Shown: positions 34,753 through 45,912, counted from the stretch's first letter. The stretch: DNA of 64,000 bases from Ipomoea triloba (GCF_003576645.1 NC_044923.1:20672479-20736478), one strand, 5' to 3'. The notes: a model not told the origin generated them from the sequence alone. Numbers and translations are program-made.

Positions 34753-37074
34753 ATGGACAGCATGTTGTCGAGACATCTTCTCTTTGATCTTAGCAGGTTT
34801 GACGACTGGAAAACACGCATGCTTGCGTACTTATCAGCCCTACATGATGAGATGGCCGAGGTTCTAACTTCTGGACCAGTCAAGATCCTAATGGTTAATA
34901 CTGCTGCAGTTCAAACCCAAGAAACACCAAAGTACATCCATACTGCTGCAGTTCAAACCCAAGAAACACCAAAGTACATCCCAAAACCTAGGGAACAAAC
35001 CCAAGAAACACCAAAGTACATCCCAAAACCTAGGGAAACAACCTGGACAATATTGCCAAGGATATTCTCTTCAGAGCTATAGACGAAACCATCTTCCCAA
35101 AAGTGAGGAAGTGCAAAACGGCAAAAGAGGTTGAGGAAGTGCAAAACGGCAAAAGAGGTATGGGATACTTTGATGTTAATTGGTGAAGGTGACGAACAGG
35201 AAAAGGAAAACAAGCTCACCGTGGCCATGAAGAAGTTCGAAGACTTCAAGATGAAGCCAGGAGAGAGCATCGACAGCATGGAGTCTCGGTTCATGAAGCT
35301 CACAACCGAGATCAGTGACCTTGAAAAGGAGATCCCACAAAAGGAGCTGAACCTGAAGGTCTTACGTGGCCTCACTAAGGAGTGGGAAGTAAAGGTGATC
35401 ACGATGAGAGATCACCGAGATCTGAAGGAAACCACAACAGACAAACTCTTCCGGGATCTCAAAGCCTTCGAGTTCGAGATGTTCCCAAGAGATGAGGACA
35501 TTGTGGATCGACGAAACGTAGCACTTGTTGCTGAGCAACCATCCACATCTTCAAGGTCAGACTCTAATCCTATGAATGTTATGTCTGACGAACAGTTTGC
35601 TCTCTTTGTGAGAAAGTTCAGGAAATACATGAAGATGAACCAGGAGAGCAACAAAAGTTCACCTTCCTCCTCAAGAAGGAAAAATGAGAGATATCCATCC
35701 AGAAGGACGGAGGAGGAAAATCAGGGTCTATGCTACAACTGTAGAAGACCGGGACATTTCAAGGCCGAATGCCCTTACCCACTAGTAAGCAAGCATCAGG
35801 GCCAAGAAGGCAAGGATTCCAAGAGAATAGAGGAATCCAGGGAGAAGCCAACACAAGGTGGCTTCAAAGGATCATCAAAGACGTATCAGCGCAGGAAGGC
35901 GCTTGTTGCTGAAGAATTCGAGAGGACAATCGAGGAGTCCGAGACGTCGAGCTCCAGCGAAAGCAGCAGCAGCTCAGAGGATGAGAGGGGGTTCATCTGC
36001 TTATACACCGAGGAAGAGGAGAATCAATGCCTAATGGCCATTGACAACGAGGTAACCTCTACTCCTACATCTCGCTGCTCTACTTCTACCTCTCGTTGTT
36101 CTTCATTTAAAAGCGATGAGGACCCCTTCGAGATGTTGGAATCGCTCAGAAGGAACCTTAACATCGCCAATAGCACTCATGCTAGAGTGATGGATGAAAA
36201 CAGCAAGCTAACTGCTGAAAGAGATATGCTTAAGAACGTCTCGAAAGAGAATTTGGAGCTGACTCTCAAAGTAAGTGAGTTAGAAGCCAAAGTAATCCTA
36301 CTATCTGAAGAGTGCAAAGCTCGAGAGACGAGAGAGCTTAATCTTCGAAAGGTCATAGCATCATACACTAATTCCTCCAAAGCTATGGAGAAAATGGTGG
36401 TTGATCACAGACCTACAAGTGATAGAACCAGTCTAGGGTTCCATCAAGACCATCTCTCGAGAGATAAACAGACCAATGGTTTGGGAACTTCAAGAAATGG
36501 AGGATCTCAACCCAAACCAAATAAAGGTCATAAAGGACCAACAGAAAAGACCAGAGTAGCTATTCATAAACCGTCCCTATACACCAGCAATGGAAAGTAT
36601 AGGAAAGCTACGAAGAATGGCCGGGTAAACAATATCGAGAGATCACCTTGCTATCTCTCGCAAGGCCATTCCAAGTACAAAAAGAGCTACACTCCATATA
36701 ATGCACCTCAAGGCAAATATGGAAGGTCTGAGATCCACATAGTTAGGAACTCACGGATGGAGAAAAGAAGACTCTATCCATCTAGTGAGAATTGGTCATC
36801 AAATCACAAGTTCTGGAAGAAACCTCACTTTCAGCAATTTCACATGACCAAACAGCGTATGAAAGGCATGGTGCATAAGCCGGTCGAAAAGTCTCTACCT
36901 AAGTTGATTTATGCACCAAAGAGGCCTAAAACCTTTGCTAGCATTCCTTATAATTATCAAACGTACAATGGCTACATTGCGCCTAGGCCTGGAATAATGG
37001 GCACAAGGTATAAATGGATGCCTAAACTCACTAACCCACCAGGACCCAAAGTTTGGGTACCTAAACTTGCTTGA
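34753..37074 (+). pseudogene. Element C gag
   Basis: The start at 34753 (MDSMLSRHLLFDLSRFDDW) lies 113 nt after the LTR. The N-terminal part is disturbed by 42-nt duplications (34899-35063) and a 28-nt duplication (35105-35160), which shift the frame. From 35131 it is open to 37074: a gag core (WDTLMLIGEGDEQ, LKVLRGLTKEWEVK), a CCHC zinc knuckle CYNCRRPGHFKAEC near 35732-35773, a Ser/Glu-rich acidic stretch, a coiled-coil-like Leu/Glu region (36180-36400) and a basic tail. Gag packages element RNA. If the duplications are assembly errors, the real gene may be intact. Confidence 0.85.
34899..35063. repeat. Staircase of 42-nt direct repeats in element C gag
   Basis: TACTGCTGCAG at 34899 and 34941; CAAACCCAAG at 34954 and 34996; CCCAAAACCTAGGG at 34980 and 35022. 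All are 42-nt steps. A separate 28-nt duplication (GAGGAAGTGC at 35105 and 35133) follows. Confidence 0.95.
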
Positions 37075-38897
37075 TTTCCTTGCAGGACACCAGGGACGTG
37101 TGGTTCATTGACAGTGGATGTTCGAGACATATGACTGGAAATCTAACACTGCTTGAGAACATCCAACCTATCGAAGGTCCCTTGGTGACATTTGGCGACA
37201 AAGAGAAGAAGGGGCGCACAAGAGCTGTTGGTGAAATCCAAAAGAATGAGCTGGTTATTAAAGGAGTGTCCTACGTTGAGGGGCTCAAGTTCAATCTCCT
37301 TAGTACTAGCCAGTTCTGTGACAAGGGCCAAAAAGTTGTCTTCACCAAAAGCAAATGTCAGATTATGAACGAGGAATCTCTCGAAGTCGTCTTGGAAGCA
37401 GCAAGGAAAGGAAACATGTACATAGTGGATTGGAGGTCTGCAAAACCATCCCTATGTATGCTAGCAAGGAGCAAGGAAGACTTATGCTGGGATTGGCATA
37501 GTAAGCTTAGTCATCTGAACTTCAAGACTATCAACAAGCTTACTAAGAGGAACTTAGTGGAAGGACTGCCCAAAGTGACGTTTCGAAAGGATAAAATTTG
37601 TGAGGCATGTCAACGTTGCAAACAGATCAAATCCTCCTTCAAGAGCAAAGCCGAGACATCATCCACTAGACCATTAAGTCTTCTTCACATGGACTTCTTT
37701 GGCCCAGTGGATCCACCCAGCATAAAGGGAAAGAAGTACACTCTTGTGGTAGTGGATGACTACACAAGATTCACTTGGACCGTGTTCTTAACCAAGAAAA
37801 GCGAGACAAAAATTGCCCTACCAAATCTCTTGAAACAAGTTCAAGTTGAAAAGGAAGTCTCGATACTAAAGATCCGGTCAGATCAAGGTGGAGAGTTCGT
37901 TAATCAAGTAATCGAGAGCTACTGCAACGAGAACGGAATTCATCATCAACTATCAGCTGCTCGAACACCTCAACAAAACGGGGTTGCTGAAAGAAGGAAC
38001 AGAACTCTCAAAGAAGCCGCAAGGACCATGCTCTCGCAAGCCAACATATCACAAGGATTTTGGGCAGAAGCAATCAACACAGCGTGCTACACTCAAAATC
38101 GGTCCTTGATAGTAAAAGGAGTTGGAAAGACTCCATATGAGTTGTGGAATGGAAGAAAACCGAATGTAAGCCACTTCCACTCATTCGGGTGCAAATGCTA
38201 TATTCACATCAATGGGAAGACTCAACGAAGAACTTCTGAAGAAAAGGCAGATGATGGAGTATTTCTGGGATACTCATCGACAAGCAAAGCACTCAGAGTC
38301 TTCAACAAGCGGAGTTTGGTGGTTGAAGAGTCCATACATGTTACCTTTGATGAAAGGGCATCAACAGATCAACCATCAAAGACAACGGAAGCTGCTGAGG
38401 AAGATCAGCCAGAGTCTATCGAGAGATCAAACTTACCTCTCGAAGACAAGCAGTCGATAGTTCGAGACGTAGCAGAACTCCAGTCAGAATCAGATGATGA
38501 AGAGTCTACCAAGAAGAAAGCGCCTGACTCAGTTGATCAAAACCAGATCATAGATGTTCAACCCATATCTCAACCTTCAATGGAAGTATCAACTGAGGAA
38601 CCGCAACCCGACCTAAGATGGCTGAGAAGTCACCCTGCTGATCAAGTGATCGGAGATGTACGTGACAGAGTTCGAACCAGATCAGCGTACAGAGAAAGCA
38701 TGTTTGCTTGTTTTCTATCTCAAATACAGCCTAAGGTGATCGACGAGGCTTTAAGCGACGCAGATTGGGTGCAAGCAATGCAAGAGGAACTTCATCAGTT
38801 CGAGAGGAACGACGTTTGGGAACTAGTTCCGAGACCTCATCATCAGAATGTCATTGGTACAAAGTGGGTTTTCAGAAACAAGATGAATGAGGATGGA
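37071..38897 (+). CDS. Element C protease, integrase and start of reverse transcriptase (partial)
   Basis: The frame overlaps the end of gag by 4 nt. Protease: WFIDSGCSRHMTG, with the catalytic Asp at about 37110 in a DSG variant of DTG. Integrase: HSKLSHLNF and CEACQRCK form the zinc site (37497-37620). The DDE core has Asp in LHMDFFGPVD (about 37692), Asp in VVDDYTRFTW (about 37755) and Glu in NGVAERRNRTLKEA (about 37988). After a linker rich in Ser/Glu, RT begins (DADWVQAMQEEL, IGTKWVFRNKMNEDG) and runs into N bases at 38898. There are no stops up to the gap. Confidence 0.9.
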
Positions 38898-38988
38898 NNN
38901 NNNNNNNNNNNNNNNNNNNNNNNNNNNNNNNNNNNNNNNNNNNNNNNNNNNNNNNNNNNNNNNNNNNNNNNNNNNNNNNNNNNNNNNN
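38898..38988. other. Assembly gap of 91 N in element C reverse transcriptase
   Basis: The gap removes the centre of RT, including the YVDD catalytic motif, which is not present anywhere else in element C. The true missing length must be several hundred nt, more than the 91 shown. Confidence 1.
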
Positions 38989-39362
38989 ATGTGTGACAAT
39001 ACAAGTGCTATTGCCATCACCCACAACCCAGTGTTACACTCCAGAACAAAGCATATTGATATTAAGTATCACTTCATCCGAGACCACGTTGAGAAAAAGG
39101 ACATCACTTTGGAATATGTTGCAACGGAGGAGCAACTAGCAGATATTTTCACAAAAGCGTTATGTGAAAATAGATTCTCTCAACTAAGGTTAGAATTGGG
39201 AATGATAGAGTTGGGTTAAATGGTCAAATCTTATCTTCTTGCATTTAGTGCCATGAACTGTTTTGCATGTGAGGGGCGGTTTCATCAACTTTATGGCAGC
39301 TTTGGAGTTACACAAGCATTGAATGGTCATTCATATTGCATCCCGTGACTCAACAGTGGTAA
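38989..39362 (+). repeat. Misplaced near-copy of the RNase H end (374 nt)
   Basis: This matches 40049-40422 with only a few substitutions (offset 1060). It starts ATGTGTGACAATACAAGTGC, encodes the RNase H end, and runs past the stop codon into the spacer. It sits between an N gap and the single N at 39363 and upstream of the RT part, an order that makes no sense biologically. It is most likely a contig from another copy of the family placed here. Confidence 0.8.
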
Positions 39363-39363
39363 N

Positions 39364-40279
39364 CAATCCAGACTTGTGCGAGAAGTTCTCCAGTTTGATG
39401 AAAGGGAAGTTCGAGATGAGCATGATGGGAGAGCTCAACTACTTCCTTGGACTACAAGTGAGACAGCTTAAGGAAGGTATCTTCATCAACCAGGAGAAAT
39501 ACACCAAGGATCTGCTCAGGAAATACAACATAGAAGTGAAATCCTCAGTCAAAGTACCTATGGGAACCTCTCTACGTATCGATGTCGACAGCGAAGGTCG
39601 AGAGGTCGATCAAACCACTTATCGAGGTATCATCGGATCTCTTCTTTATTTAACTGCAAGTAGACCAGACATATCCTTTGCAGTAGGTGTATGTGCTAGA
39701 TTTCAGGCAAGTCCTAAGGAAAGTCACCTAAATGCATCCAAAAAGATTCTTAGATATCTAAAGGGTACGCAGAGTGTTGGGCTCTGGTATTCGAAAGGTG
39801 GATCTTTCGAACTTATGGGTTATTCAGATGCGGACTTTGCCGGTTGTAAGATAGATCGAAAGAGCACATCAGGGACATGTCAGTTTCTAGGTGGAAGACT
39901 TGTCTCATGGTTTAGCAAGAAACAACATTCGATAGCTACAAGCACTGCTGAGGCAGAATATGTAGCAGCTGGAAGTTGTTGTGCTCAGATCTTATGGATG
40001 AAGCAACAGCTAATGGATTATGGTGTTGAGTGTAAGGAGGTTAAAATTATGTGTGACAATACAAGTGCTATTGCCATCACCCACAACCCAGTGTTACACT
40101 CCAGAACACAGAATATTGATATTAAGTATCACTTCATCCGAGACCACGTTGAGAAAAAGGACATCACTTTGGAATATGTTGCAACGGAGGAGCAACTAGC
40201 AGATATTTTCACAAAAGCGTTATGTGAAAATAGATTCTCTCAACTAAGGTTAGAATTGGGAATGATAGAGTTGGGTTAA
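39364..40279 (+). CDS. Element C reverse transcriptase C-terminal part and RNase H (partial)
   Basis: The frame begins within RT after the YVDD region (NPDLCEKFSSLMKGKF, MGELNYFLGLQV) and continues through TASRPDISFAVG. RNase H has its acidic residues in GYSDADFAG (about 39826-39845), STAEAEYVAAG (about 39950) and IMCDNTSAIAI (about 40049), and ends with LADIFTKAL. The stop is at 40277-40279. No stop or shift is seen. N-terminal RT is lost in the preceding gap. Confidence 0.9.
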
Positions 40280-40479
40280 ATGGTCAAATCTTATCTTCTT
40301 GCATTTAGTGCCATGAACTGTTTTGCATGTGAGGGGCGGTTTCATCACCTTTATGGCAGCTTTGGAGTTACACAAGCATTGACTGGTCATTCATATTGCA
40401 TCCCGTGACTCAACAGTGGTAACCCTATTGGGCTATAAATAAGAGGGTTTCTTTCAGAAGTTCATACCAGCAACTTCCC

Positions 40480-40975
40480 ATGGAGAAAAAGAAAGGAAAA
40501 GATGATGTTCCATTCTTTTATAGAGGAAAGAAACCGGCAGTCAAGTCCAAAGATTTTCAAGGAGAAAACTATCCAGAATCAACGAAGGGTGAACAGATTA
40601 CGGAGCTTCCTGATAATCCAAGCAAGTATCCTATTCCCATCCAAGGTGAATGGATCCCCAAATACGAGGAAATCCACAACGATGGGATACTGGAATCGGG
40701 AAGAGAGTCTTGCACAAGAGGGACACCTACTGCGGCACATTCTGGAAAAGGGCCTTCCTCAACCAAATGGAGAACCAAGGGAAATGGAGAGGAAGACCAG
40801 ATGGGACTTTCTGAGGTCAGCAGCAGTCAAAGGGGTGATCATAACTAATCCAAAGACACTAAGAGGATTAGCGATGAAGATGGTCACTCCCAACTATAGT
40901 AAGCAGCTCCGGAGAGAAGAACAAGAAAAGGGAATAGCCACCCCCAGTTCTGTTATTAGACAAATAGGACTTTAG
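40480..40975 (+). pseudogene. Element C small ORF between pol and the extra ORF, frameshifted
   Basis: A frame from 40480 (MEKKKGKDDVPFFYRG) keeps sensible, polar composition until about 40690. The continuation in the next frame (REESLAQEGHLLRHILEK, ending at 40975 with VIRQIGL) looks equally protein-like. A one-base indel probably divides one gene of about 160 codons. It is Lys/Glu/Pro-rich, with no membrane segment and no domain I recognise. It lies about 200 nt after the pol stop. Function unknown. Confidence 0.45.
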
Positions 40976-41275
40976 ATGGCTAGTTCCCGCCTTAACGATA
41001 GATTCCTATTAGGCTGACCAAGGCCAAACAAAAGTTTCTAGGGAATTTAATAGGATATTGATTCATATGTAATGTATCTGGAAATCACTAAATGAACTTA
41101 AGGATATGTTCCAAGTGATATCTTTTAGATGAATCAGACTTGTTTCTCTCGCAATCTGTGTTCGAAAGGTAGTTCGAGAGGTCACCCGATCAGTTTGTCT
41201 ATATACGTTATGTCTCGAAGAAGGGTAGTTCGAGAGGTCACTTCGAAAGATAACAAACTGATATCTCTGAAAGAA

Positions 41276-41580
41276 GGAATAAGGAGGGTTAGGGATCAAA
41301 GGGAAGATCCCTAACCAGATCAAGATGGAGGAATAAGGAGGGTTAGGGATCAATCACTCAGGGGGAAGATCCTTAACCAGATCAAGACGGAAGAATAAGG
41401 AGGTTTACGGATCAATCACTCAGGGGGAAGATCCTTAACCAGATCAAGATGGAGGAATAAGGAGGGTTAGGGATCAATCACTCAGGGGGAAGATCCTTAA
41501 CCAGATCAAGACGGAAGAATAAGGAGGTTTAGGGATCAATCACTCATGGGGAAGATCCTTAAACTCATGAGGAAGATCAC
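41276..41580 (+). repeat. 62-nt tandem repeat in element C spacer
   Basis: About five units beginning GGAATAAGGAGGGTTAGGGA, the first and last incomplete. Middle units are 62 nt and alternate between two variants (GATGGAGG and GACGGAAG junctions), suggesting a 124-nt higher-order unit. Confidence 0.9.
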
Positions 41581-41922
41581 TCACCTTCGAAAGGTGAATT
41601 CGATAAGCTCAACGGATATATGAGGTGGAACGGCTATCTTTGGACATAAATGCTAGCCACGTGGTCATCGGTTACTGACGGTTTTTCGCACTTAAGGGCA
41701 TTATCTTAATTAGTGGGAGCATGCTTATTTTAAAATATCAATACTCCACTGTCTCAAAGCTTAAACCGTTCTATACTTTACCGAAATACCCTTACCAAAA
41801 TACCTTATAAGCTGACCGTTATCAGGGGTATTTCTGACTTCTCACATCTTTTAAATCAACCGGGATCCTTCCACGGGTCAAACTCTCAACCCTACCCATA
41901 TATCCAACCCGAATCCGCCTAA

Positions 41923-41930
41923 TATAAAAG
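41923..41930 (+). promoter_or_regulatory. TATA box candidate upstream of the 1,205-codon ORF
   Basis: TATAAAAG lies 108 nt before the ATG at 42038, preceded by C-rich sequence and followed by a CT-rich, ATG-free leader (CTTCTTCTTTACCCGG). Spacing fits a plant promoter with a short 5' leader. Confidence 0.45.
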
Positions 41931-42037
41931 CAAAATCCTTCTTCTTTACCCGGATTCAAACTCAAAACCATATACCCAAAATCCCCAAATCCTTAGACGC
42001 TGTACACGTTCCCTCCAAAACACACAAACTTTCTTCA

Positions 42038-45000
42038 ATGGCGTCTGAATCATCATCTTCTTCATCTTCATCTTCATCCTCCAGTGCATACCAGAGAGAG
42101 CTAGACCACATACGCTCTCAGATTAAACAAGTCAAGGCGGGAAGCATCCTTGACAAAGATGGCTTCATCACCCACTCGTCAAATCCAACAATGGCGGAGA
42201 GAGTCTTGAAGAAATTTGAGAAGGCAGGACTAATGCGGTACATGACGCATGACTACCGAACCATTCATGACCTCGACTACACAGAATGGTTCGCTCATGC
42301 CAAGGTCACGAAGGGCAAGATTGAAAGCCGCTTCAACGAAATAGACATAACAATCTCTGTGGGTGATTTACGAGCAGCATTCGACTTTGCTACGTCGGAG
42401 GAGGCAGTCAAGCACCTATCGGACTACAACATGGATAAGCAGGAGTTTTGGGACAAAATCCGATTGGAGACTGCACCACCCAGAGCATCCTCAGCCCTCC
42501 GCAGATTTCATTTGAAGGAGAGGTTTGCCCTAGCCGCCGAGCTCATCATAAAATTCATCCTCGGCAAGGTATCCGGAACAGACGAAGTCAATCTGGACAC
42601 TCTGAAAATCCTCCACGCCATCTGGAACAACAACAAGTTGGACTGGGCTCACATCATCTTCGACTGCCTCAAACACCAAGTGCAGAGCTCAGTTTCCAAC
42701 TCCGACCTGACAATCTACAAAAAGGTTGGTTTTGGCTTTGTTGTTCAATTTCTATTGAGACTGAAGGGCTTCGAACTGAGGGAAGGGCGAGAGGTTCATC
42801 GGAATACCTATATGGGTAGAACGAAACCTCAAGCTAAGGCAAAAGGTGCTAAGGATGCATCTTCACCCTCAAAGCCTAAGGGAAGGGGCAAAAGGAAAGC
42901 CCCAGCTAAGGAGAAGCGCTCTGATGACGAGCTTTTGGACACCCCAGTCAAGAGGGTTGAATTGAAAAGGAAGACCAAGAGGACCAAGACTGCTGCTGTC
43001 ATCCAGGTTCGAGAGGTGACACCGTCCGTTATACAAGTACCATTTGAGGACAGGGCACAAGCCCAGGGGGAACCTCAGGCTACACTGGCCACTGAGGTTG
43101 AGAGAGTGCCCCCTACCAAGTCCCTGTCAGGAACTTTAAGTGTTGATATACTTGCTGTTGATGGTGCTGAGGATGTTGATGAATCTGTTGGTTTGCCTCA
43201 AGAGGAGGCTCGAGAAGTTGAAGGTACTGGGATCAGTGATCCAGTACAGGGTATTGTTGAGGAACCACGACAGGTGGTTCGAGAGGTAGATATTCCAGCA
43301 GCTGAAGATCTAGACTGTGTGGTGGCTGCTGATGGTCAGGGCACTGTGGTCAGGAACCCAGTGCAAGCTTTTCTAAATGATGGGTTGACACATGATCTCT
43401 CGGTTGTTCGAGAGATAACTGAACAAGCTGTGGAGTGTGCATCAGCAACAGAAATCCTACCTGCTGACTCTGATGAGCTGAATGCTGAAATCACATCTCG
43501 ATTGAATCAAAGTGTTGAGAATGTATCGAGTTTGGACGACTTCTCCAGAGTACTTCGCTGGATCAACTGGAGAACAGGTCCCTTTGATCAATTGATCTCA
43601 AGAGCAGCAGAGATGGAGGCTGAGGAACGATTTGCACTAAACTGGTTAGATCTCACTGAAATCCCAGCCGACGAGCTTCAAAACCGTGCCCATGAGATGC
43701 AAGTAATCAGGAGTAATCTTGGTCGATCTGACAAAGGAAAGGGCATAGCTGTTGATGCACAAGAAGATGAAGCCGAGCCTGAAGAAGATCCTGAACTAGA
43801 TGCTCAATTTCGAGAGGATATCAGGCTTGCCACAGCAATATCCTTGGGACAAAGTGTAGAACACACGAGAGGTCCAGGAGAGACCTCTGGGGTTGCTCGA
43901 GATGATGCTGACACTCCTACTCCAACTGCAGCAATTCCCTTGTCCCAAGTGAGTGAATCTGCTCTAGAAGACCAGGTAGCTTCGAGAGGTGAATCCGAGA
44001 CCTCTGAAGCACATGAGGTGGCACCTAACTCTGTCTTACTACTGCCACCACCTGAGTCCACACCCTCGAATGCAACAGATGAAGCTCAGACAGTTCGAGA
44101 GGGTGAAATTTTGTTGCTCCAACTCCCAGGCTTTCCCATCGATATGGTTAATAGGGAAAGGTGGAGTGCACCAGTTGCTCCTGAGATAATAGATATTCCA
44201 GATTCACCAGAGCATACTGAAGTGCAAACAAGTGAGCAACAAGAGCAGAATGAGGAGAACCCTGCTGGTTCGAGAGTTGAGGTTCAAGAAGGTGGAAACC
44301 GGGAAGCACCTGCCGATGAATCAACTCCTCCAGTAGATGATCACGTTCCCAGCACTGGTTCGAGAGGTAGTGTTGAGGGGGAACCTCAATCAGATGGAAA
44401 CCGGGAAGCATCTGATGCAGAGACTCCCACCTTGGCCAATCCTACCTTACCAGCAGCTGAAGCTGAGGCTCCAGGTTCGAGAGGTGAAGAGCAAGAAGTG
44501 ATCCATCCCTCAGGTGGAAACCGGGAAGCACCTGATATGGAGCTACCTTCGAGCTCTGATCCCAGTGTCCCTGCTGAACCTCAGGAAGTCAGTCGAGAGG
44601 TGGAATCACGAATGCAAGTCATGGGTGGAAATCTGGAAGCACCCAAGTCCCCTCCGACTAGAGGTACCACTCAATCTTCTTCTCCTTCTTCTTCTGACTT
44701 TGATCAACAGGCCGAACGAGCTTTCATTGGCGAGGTGCGTCAATTCATGGCTGATCAATCTCAGAGGATGGCTCAACTTGAGCATGTACTTGCTGTTGTT
44801 CGAAACGCTGCAATACCTGTGACTGGCTCCGGTGACTCCCAAGCCAATCACGAAGAACTTCTCGAACAAGCAGTGTGGGCTGAGAATGCAGCACAAAGGG
44901 CTGCGGATGAGGCTGCGGTAGCTCGAGCAGAGACTGAAAGGATGAGAACTGAATTCGCCGAGTTACGAGCAGAACTTCAAGCCCACCAACGCTCAAGTGA

Positions 45001-45655
45001 ACTTCGACAGGATGTGATGCAAACCATACTCACTGACCTGTCGCACCAAATGCCTGCCCAAATCCATGCACTCTTCGACGGTTTGTCCTCCTTACTTTCC
45101 CTCCGCTATGATGCCAACAAGGGGGAAAAGAAGACTCAGGGAGGGACTTCAACCAGCAAGAAGAGGGCGGCAAGTGAACCAGCTGGACCTCCTCCTCCTC
45201 CAAAAGTTCCAAAGTCAACAAGAAAACAAATGGAGGAAGCTGAAAGAGCAGATATGTTAAGGATCCAGCGTTCACTGGAAATAGGAGAAAGAAGAGAAGA
45301 AGACAAGGAAATCAGAAGAAAGAAACAAGAACAACAAACAGCCAAAGAGAAGAGAGACAAGCTACTCCTACAGAGCTACAAGGCAGGGACCAAAGAAGAC
45401 TCAAACGAATATCTTCATGGAATCATAGTAAGTCTTCTTACCAAAACTGACTTAGCTCTTCATAGCGGTCTCACTCTTCCGGAATGCATCGAATGGTGGA
45501 GAGATGGGGTGATTGAAGGCAACTTCATAGGTGAAGCCTTTGTCAATTACCTTCACCTGGATATATCAAACGAATATCTAGAGCAGGTGAACTTTGAAGA
45601 CCTCCACAAGACACGAGCAGCCATAAACGAGAAGAGGAAAGCGAATAAGCAGTAA
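42038..45655 (+). CDS. Element C extra ORF (SIRE env-like position), 1,205 codons, intact
   Basis: One uninterrupted frame. The start ATGGCG in good plant context (TTCAATGGCG) opens with MASE and a 13-residue Ser run. Residues about 20-260 form a folded-looking domain (TMAERVLKKFEKAGL, DYTEWFAHAKV, LDTLKILHAIWNNNKLDWAH) like the putative plant transposon protein domain found in retrotransposons. Residues about 265-320 are strongly basic, NLS-like. Residues 320-930 are acidic, Pro/Ser/Glu-rich and disordered, with repeats around GGNREAPD. About 937-1005 looks coiled-coil (Ala/Glu/Arg-rich), followed by a PPPPPKVPK stretch and a charged tail. I see no signal peptide or clear membrane helix, so a true envelope role is doubtful. 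It ends about 260 nt before the 3' LTR. Confidence 0.85.
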   Translation: MASESSSSSSSSSSSSAYQRELDHIRSQIKQVKAGSILDKDGFITHSSNPTMAERVLKKFEKAGLMRYMTHDYRTIHDLDYTEWFAHAKVTKGKIESRFNEIDITISVGDLRAAFDFATSEEAVKHLSDYNMDKQEFWDKIRLETAPPRASSALRRFHLKERFALAAELIIKFILGKVSGTDEVNLDTLKILHAIWNNNKLDWAHIIFDCLKHQVQSSVSNSDLTIYKKVGFGFVVQFLLRLKGFELREGREVHRNTYMGRTKPQAKAKGAKDASSPSKPKGRGKRKAPAKEKRSDDELLDTPVKRVELKRKTKRTKTAAVIQVREVTPSVIQVPFEDRAQAQGEPQATLATEVERVPPTKSLSGTLSVDILAVDGAEDVDESVGLPQEEAREVEGTGISDPVQGIVEEPRQVVREVDIPAAEDLDCVVAADGQGTVVRNPVQAFLNDGLTHDLSVVREITEQAVECASATEILPADSDELNAEITSRLNQSVENVSSLDDFSRVLRWINWRTGPFDQLISRAAEMEAEERFALNWLDLTEIPADELQNRAHEMQVIRSNLGRSDKGKGIAVDAQEDEAEPEEDPELDAQFREDIRLATAISLGQSVEHTRGPGETSGVARDDADTPTPTAAIPLSQVSESALEDQVASRGESETSEAHEVAPNSVLLLPPPESTPSNATDEAQTVREGEILLLQLPGFPIDMVNRERWSAPVAPEIIDIPDSPEHTEVQTSEQQEQNEENPAGSRVEVQEGGNREAPADESTPPVDDHVPSTGSRGSVEGEPQSDGNREASDAETPTLANPTLPAAEAEAPGSRGEEQEVIHPSGGNREAPDMELPSSSDPSVPAEPQEVSREVESRMQVMGGNLEAPKSPPTRGTTQSSSPSSSDFDQQAERAFIGEVRQFMADQSQRMAQLEHVLAVVRNAAIPVTGSGDSQANHEELLEQAVWAENAAQRAADEAAVARAETERMRTEFAELRAELQAHQRSSELRQDVMQTILTDLSHQMPAQIHALFDGLSSLLSLRYDANKGEKKTQGGTSTSKKRAASEPAGPPPPPKVPKSTRKQMEEAERADMLRIQRSLEIGERREEDKEIRRKKQEQQTAKEKRDKLLLQSYKAGTKEDSNEYLHGIIVSLLTKTDLALHSGLTLPECIEWWRDGVIEGNFIGEAFVNYLHLDISNEYLEQVNFEDLHKTRAAINEKRKANKQ
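44262..44660 (+). repeat. Coding minisatellite of about 38 codons in the extra ORF
   Basis: Four imperfect units each carry a GSR-type word and a GGNREAPD-type word (GGNREAPA, DGNREASD, GGNREAPD, GGNLEAPK). The nucleotide word GGTGGAAACCGGGAAGCACC recurs. Confidence 0.75.
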
Positions 45656-45912
45656 GCTCTCGATGTCTACATGCATTCGAATTTGATGTTGTTCTTTATC
45701 TTCTCTCTTTTCTGCTAAAGCCCTGTAAAACACTCCTGTTATGATAATATATATATCTTTTGTTGGGGTGTTGCGTGAGTTTGGTTATTCTTGCTTTAGT
45801 AGATCAGTTGTCAAACTTACCATATGCGCTGAAAATAAAATCAATGCTTTTTCTTTTTCAAATCAGCCATATAAGTAAGTATAAGTGTTGGCATCATCAA
45901 AAAGGGGGAAAT
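45656..45912 (+). other. Element C 3' untranslated region and polypurine tract
   Basis: Non-coding trailer between the stop of the extra ORF and the LTR. The polypurine tract AAAAAGGGGGAAAT (to 45912) directly precedes TGTTAGG and primes plus-strand DNA synthesis. Confidence 0.85.

Noticed and set aside
43804..45360. Several minus-strand frames opposite the 1,205-codon ORF
   Set aside because: They are shadows of the repetitive sense frame and show no domain.
42038..45655. The 1,205-codon ORF as a host gene
   Set aside because: It lies between the RNase H stop and the polypurine tract inside LTRs with a matching TSD, so it belongs to element C.
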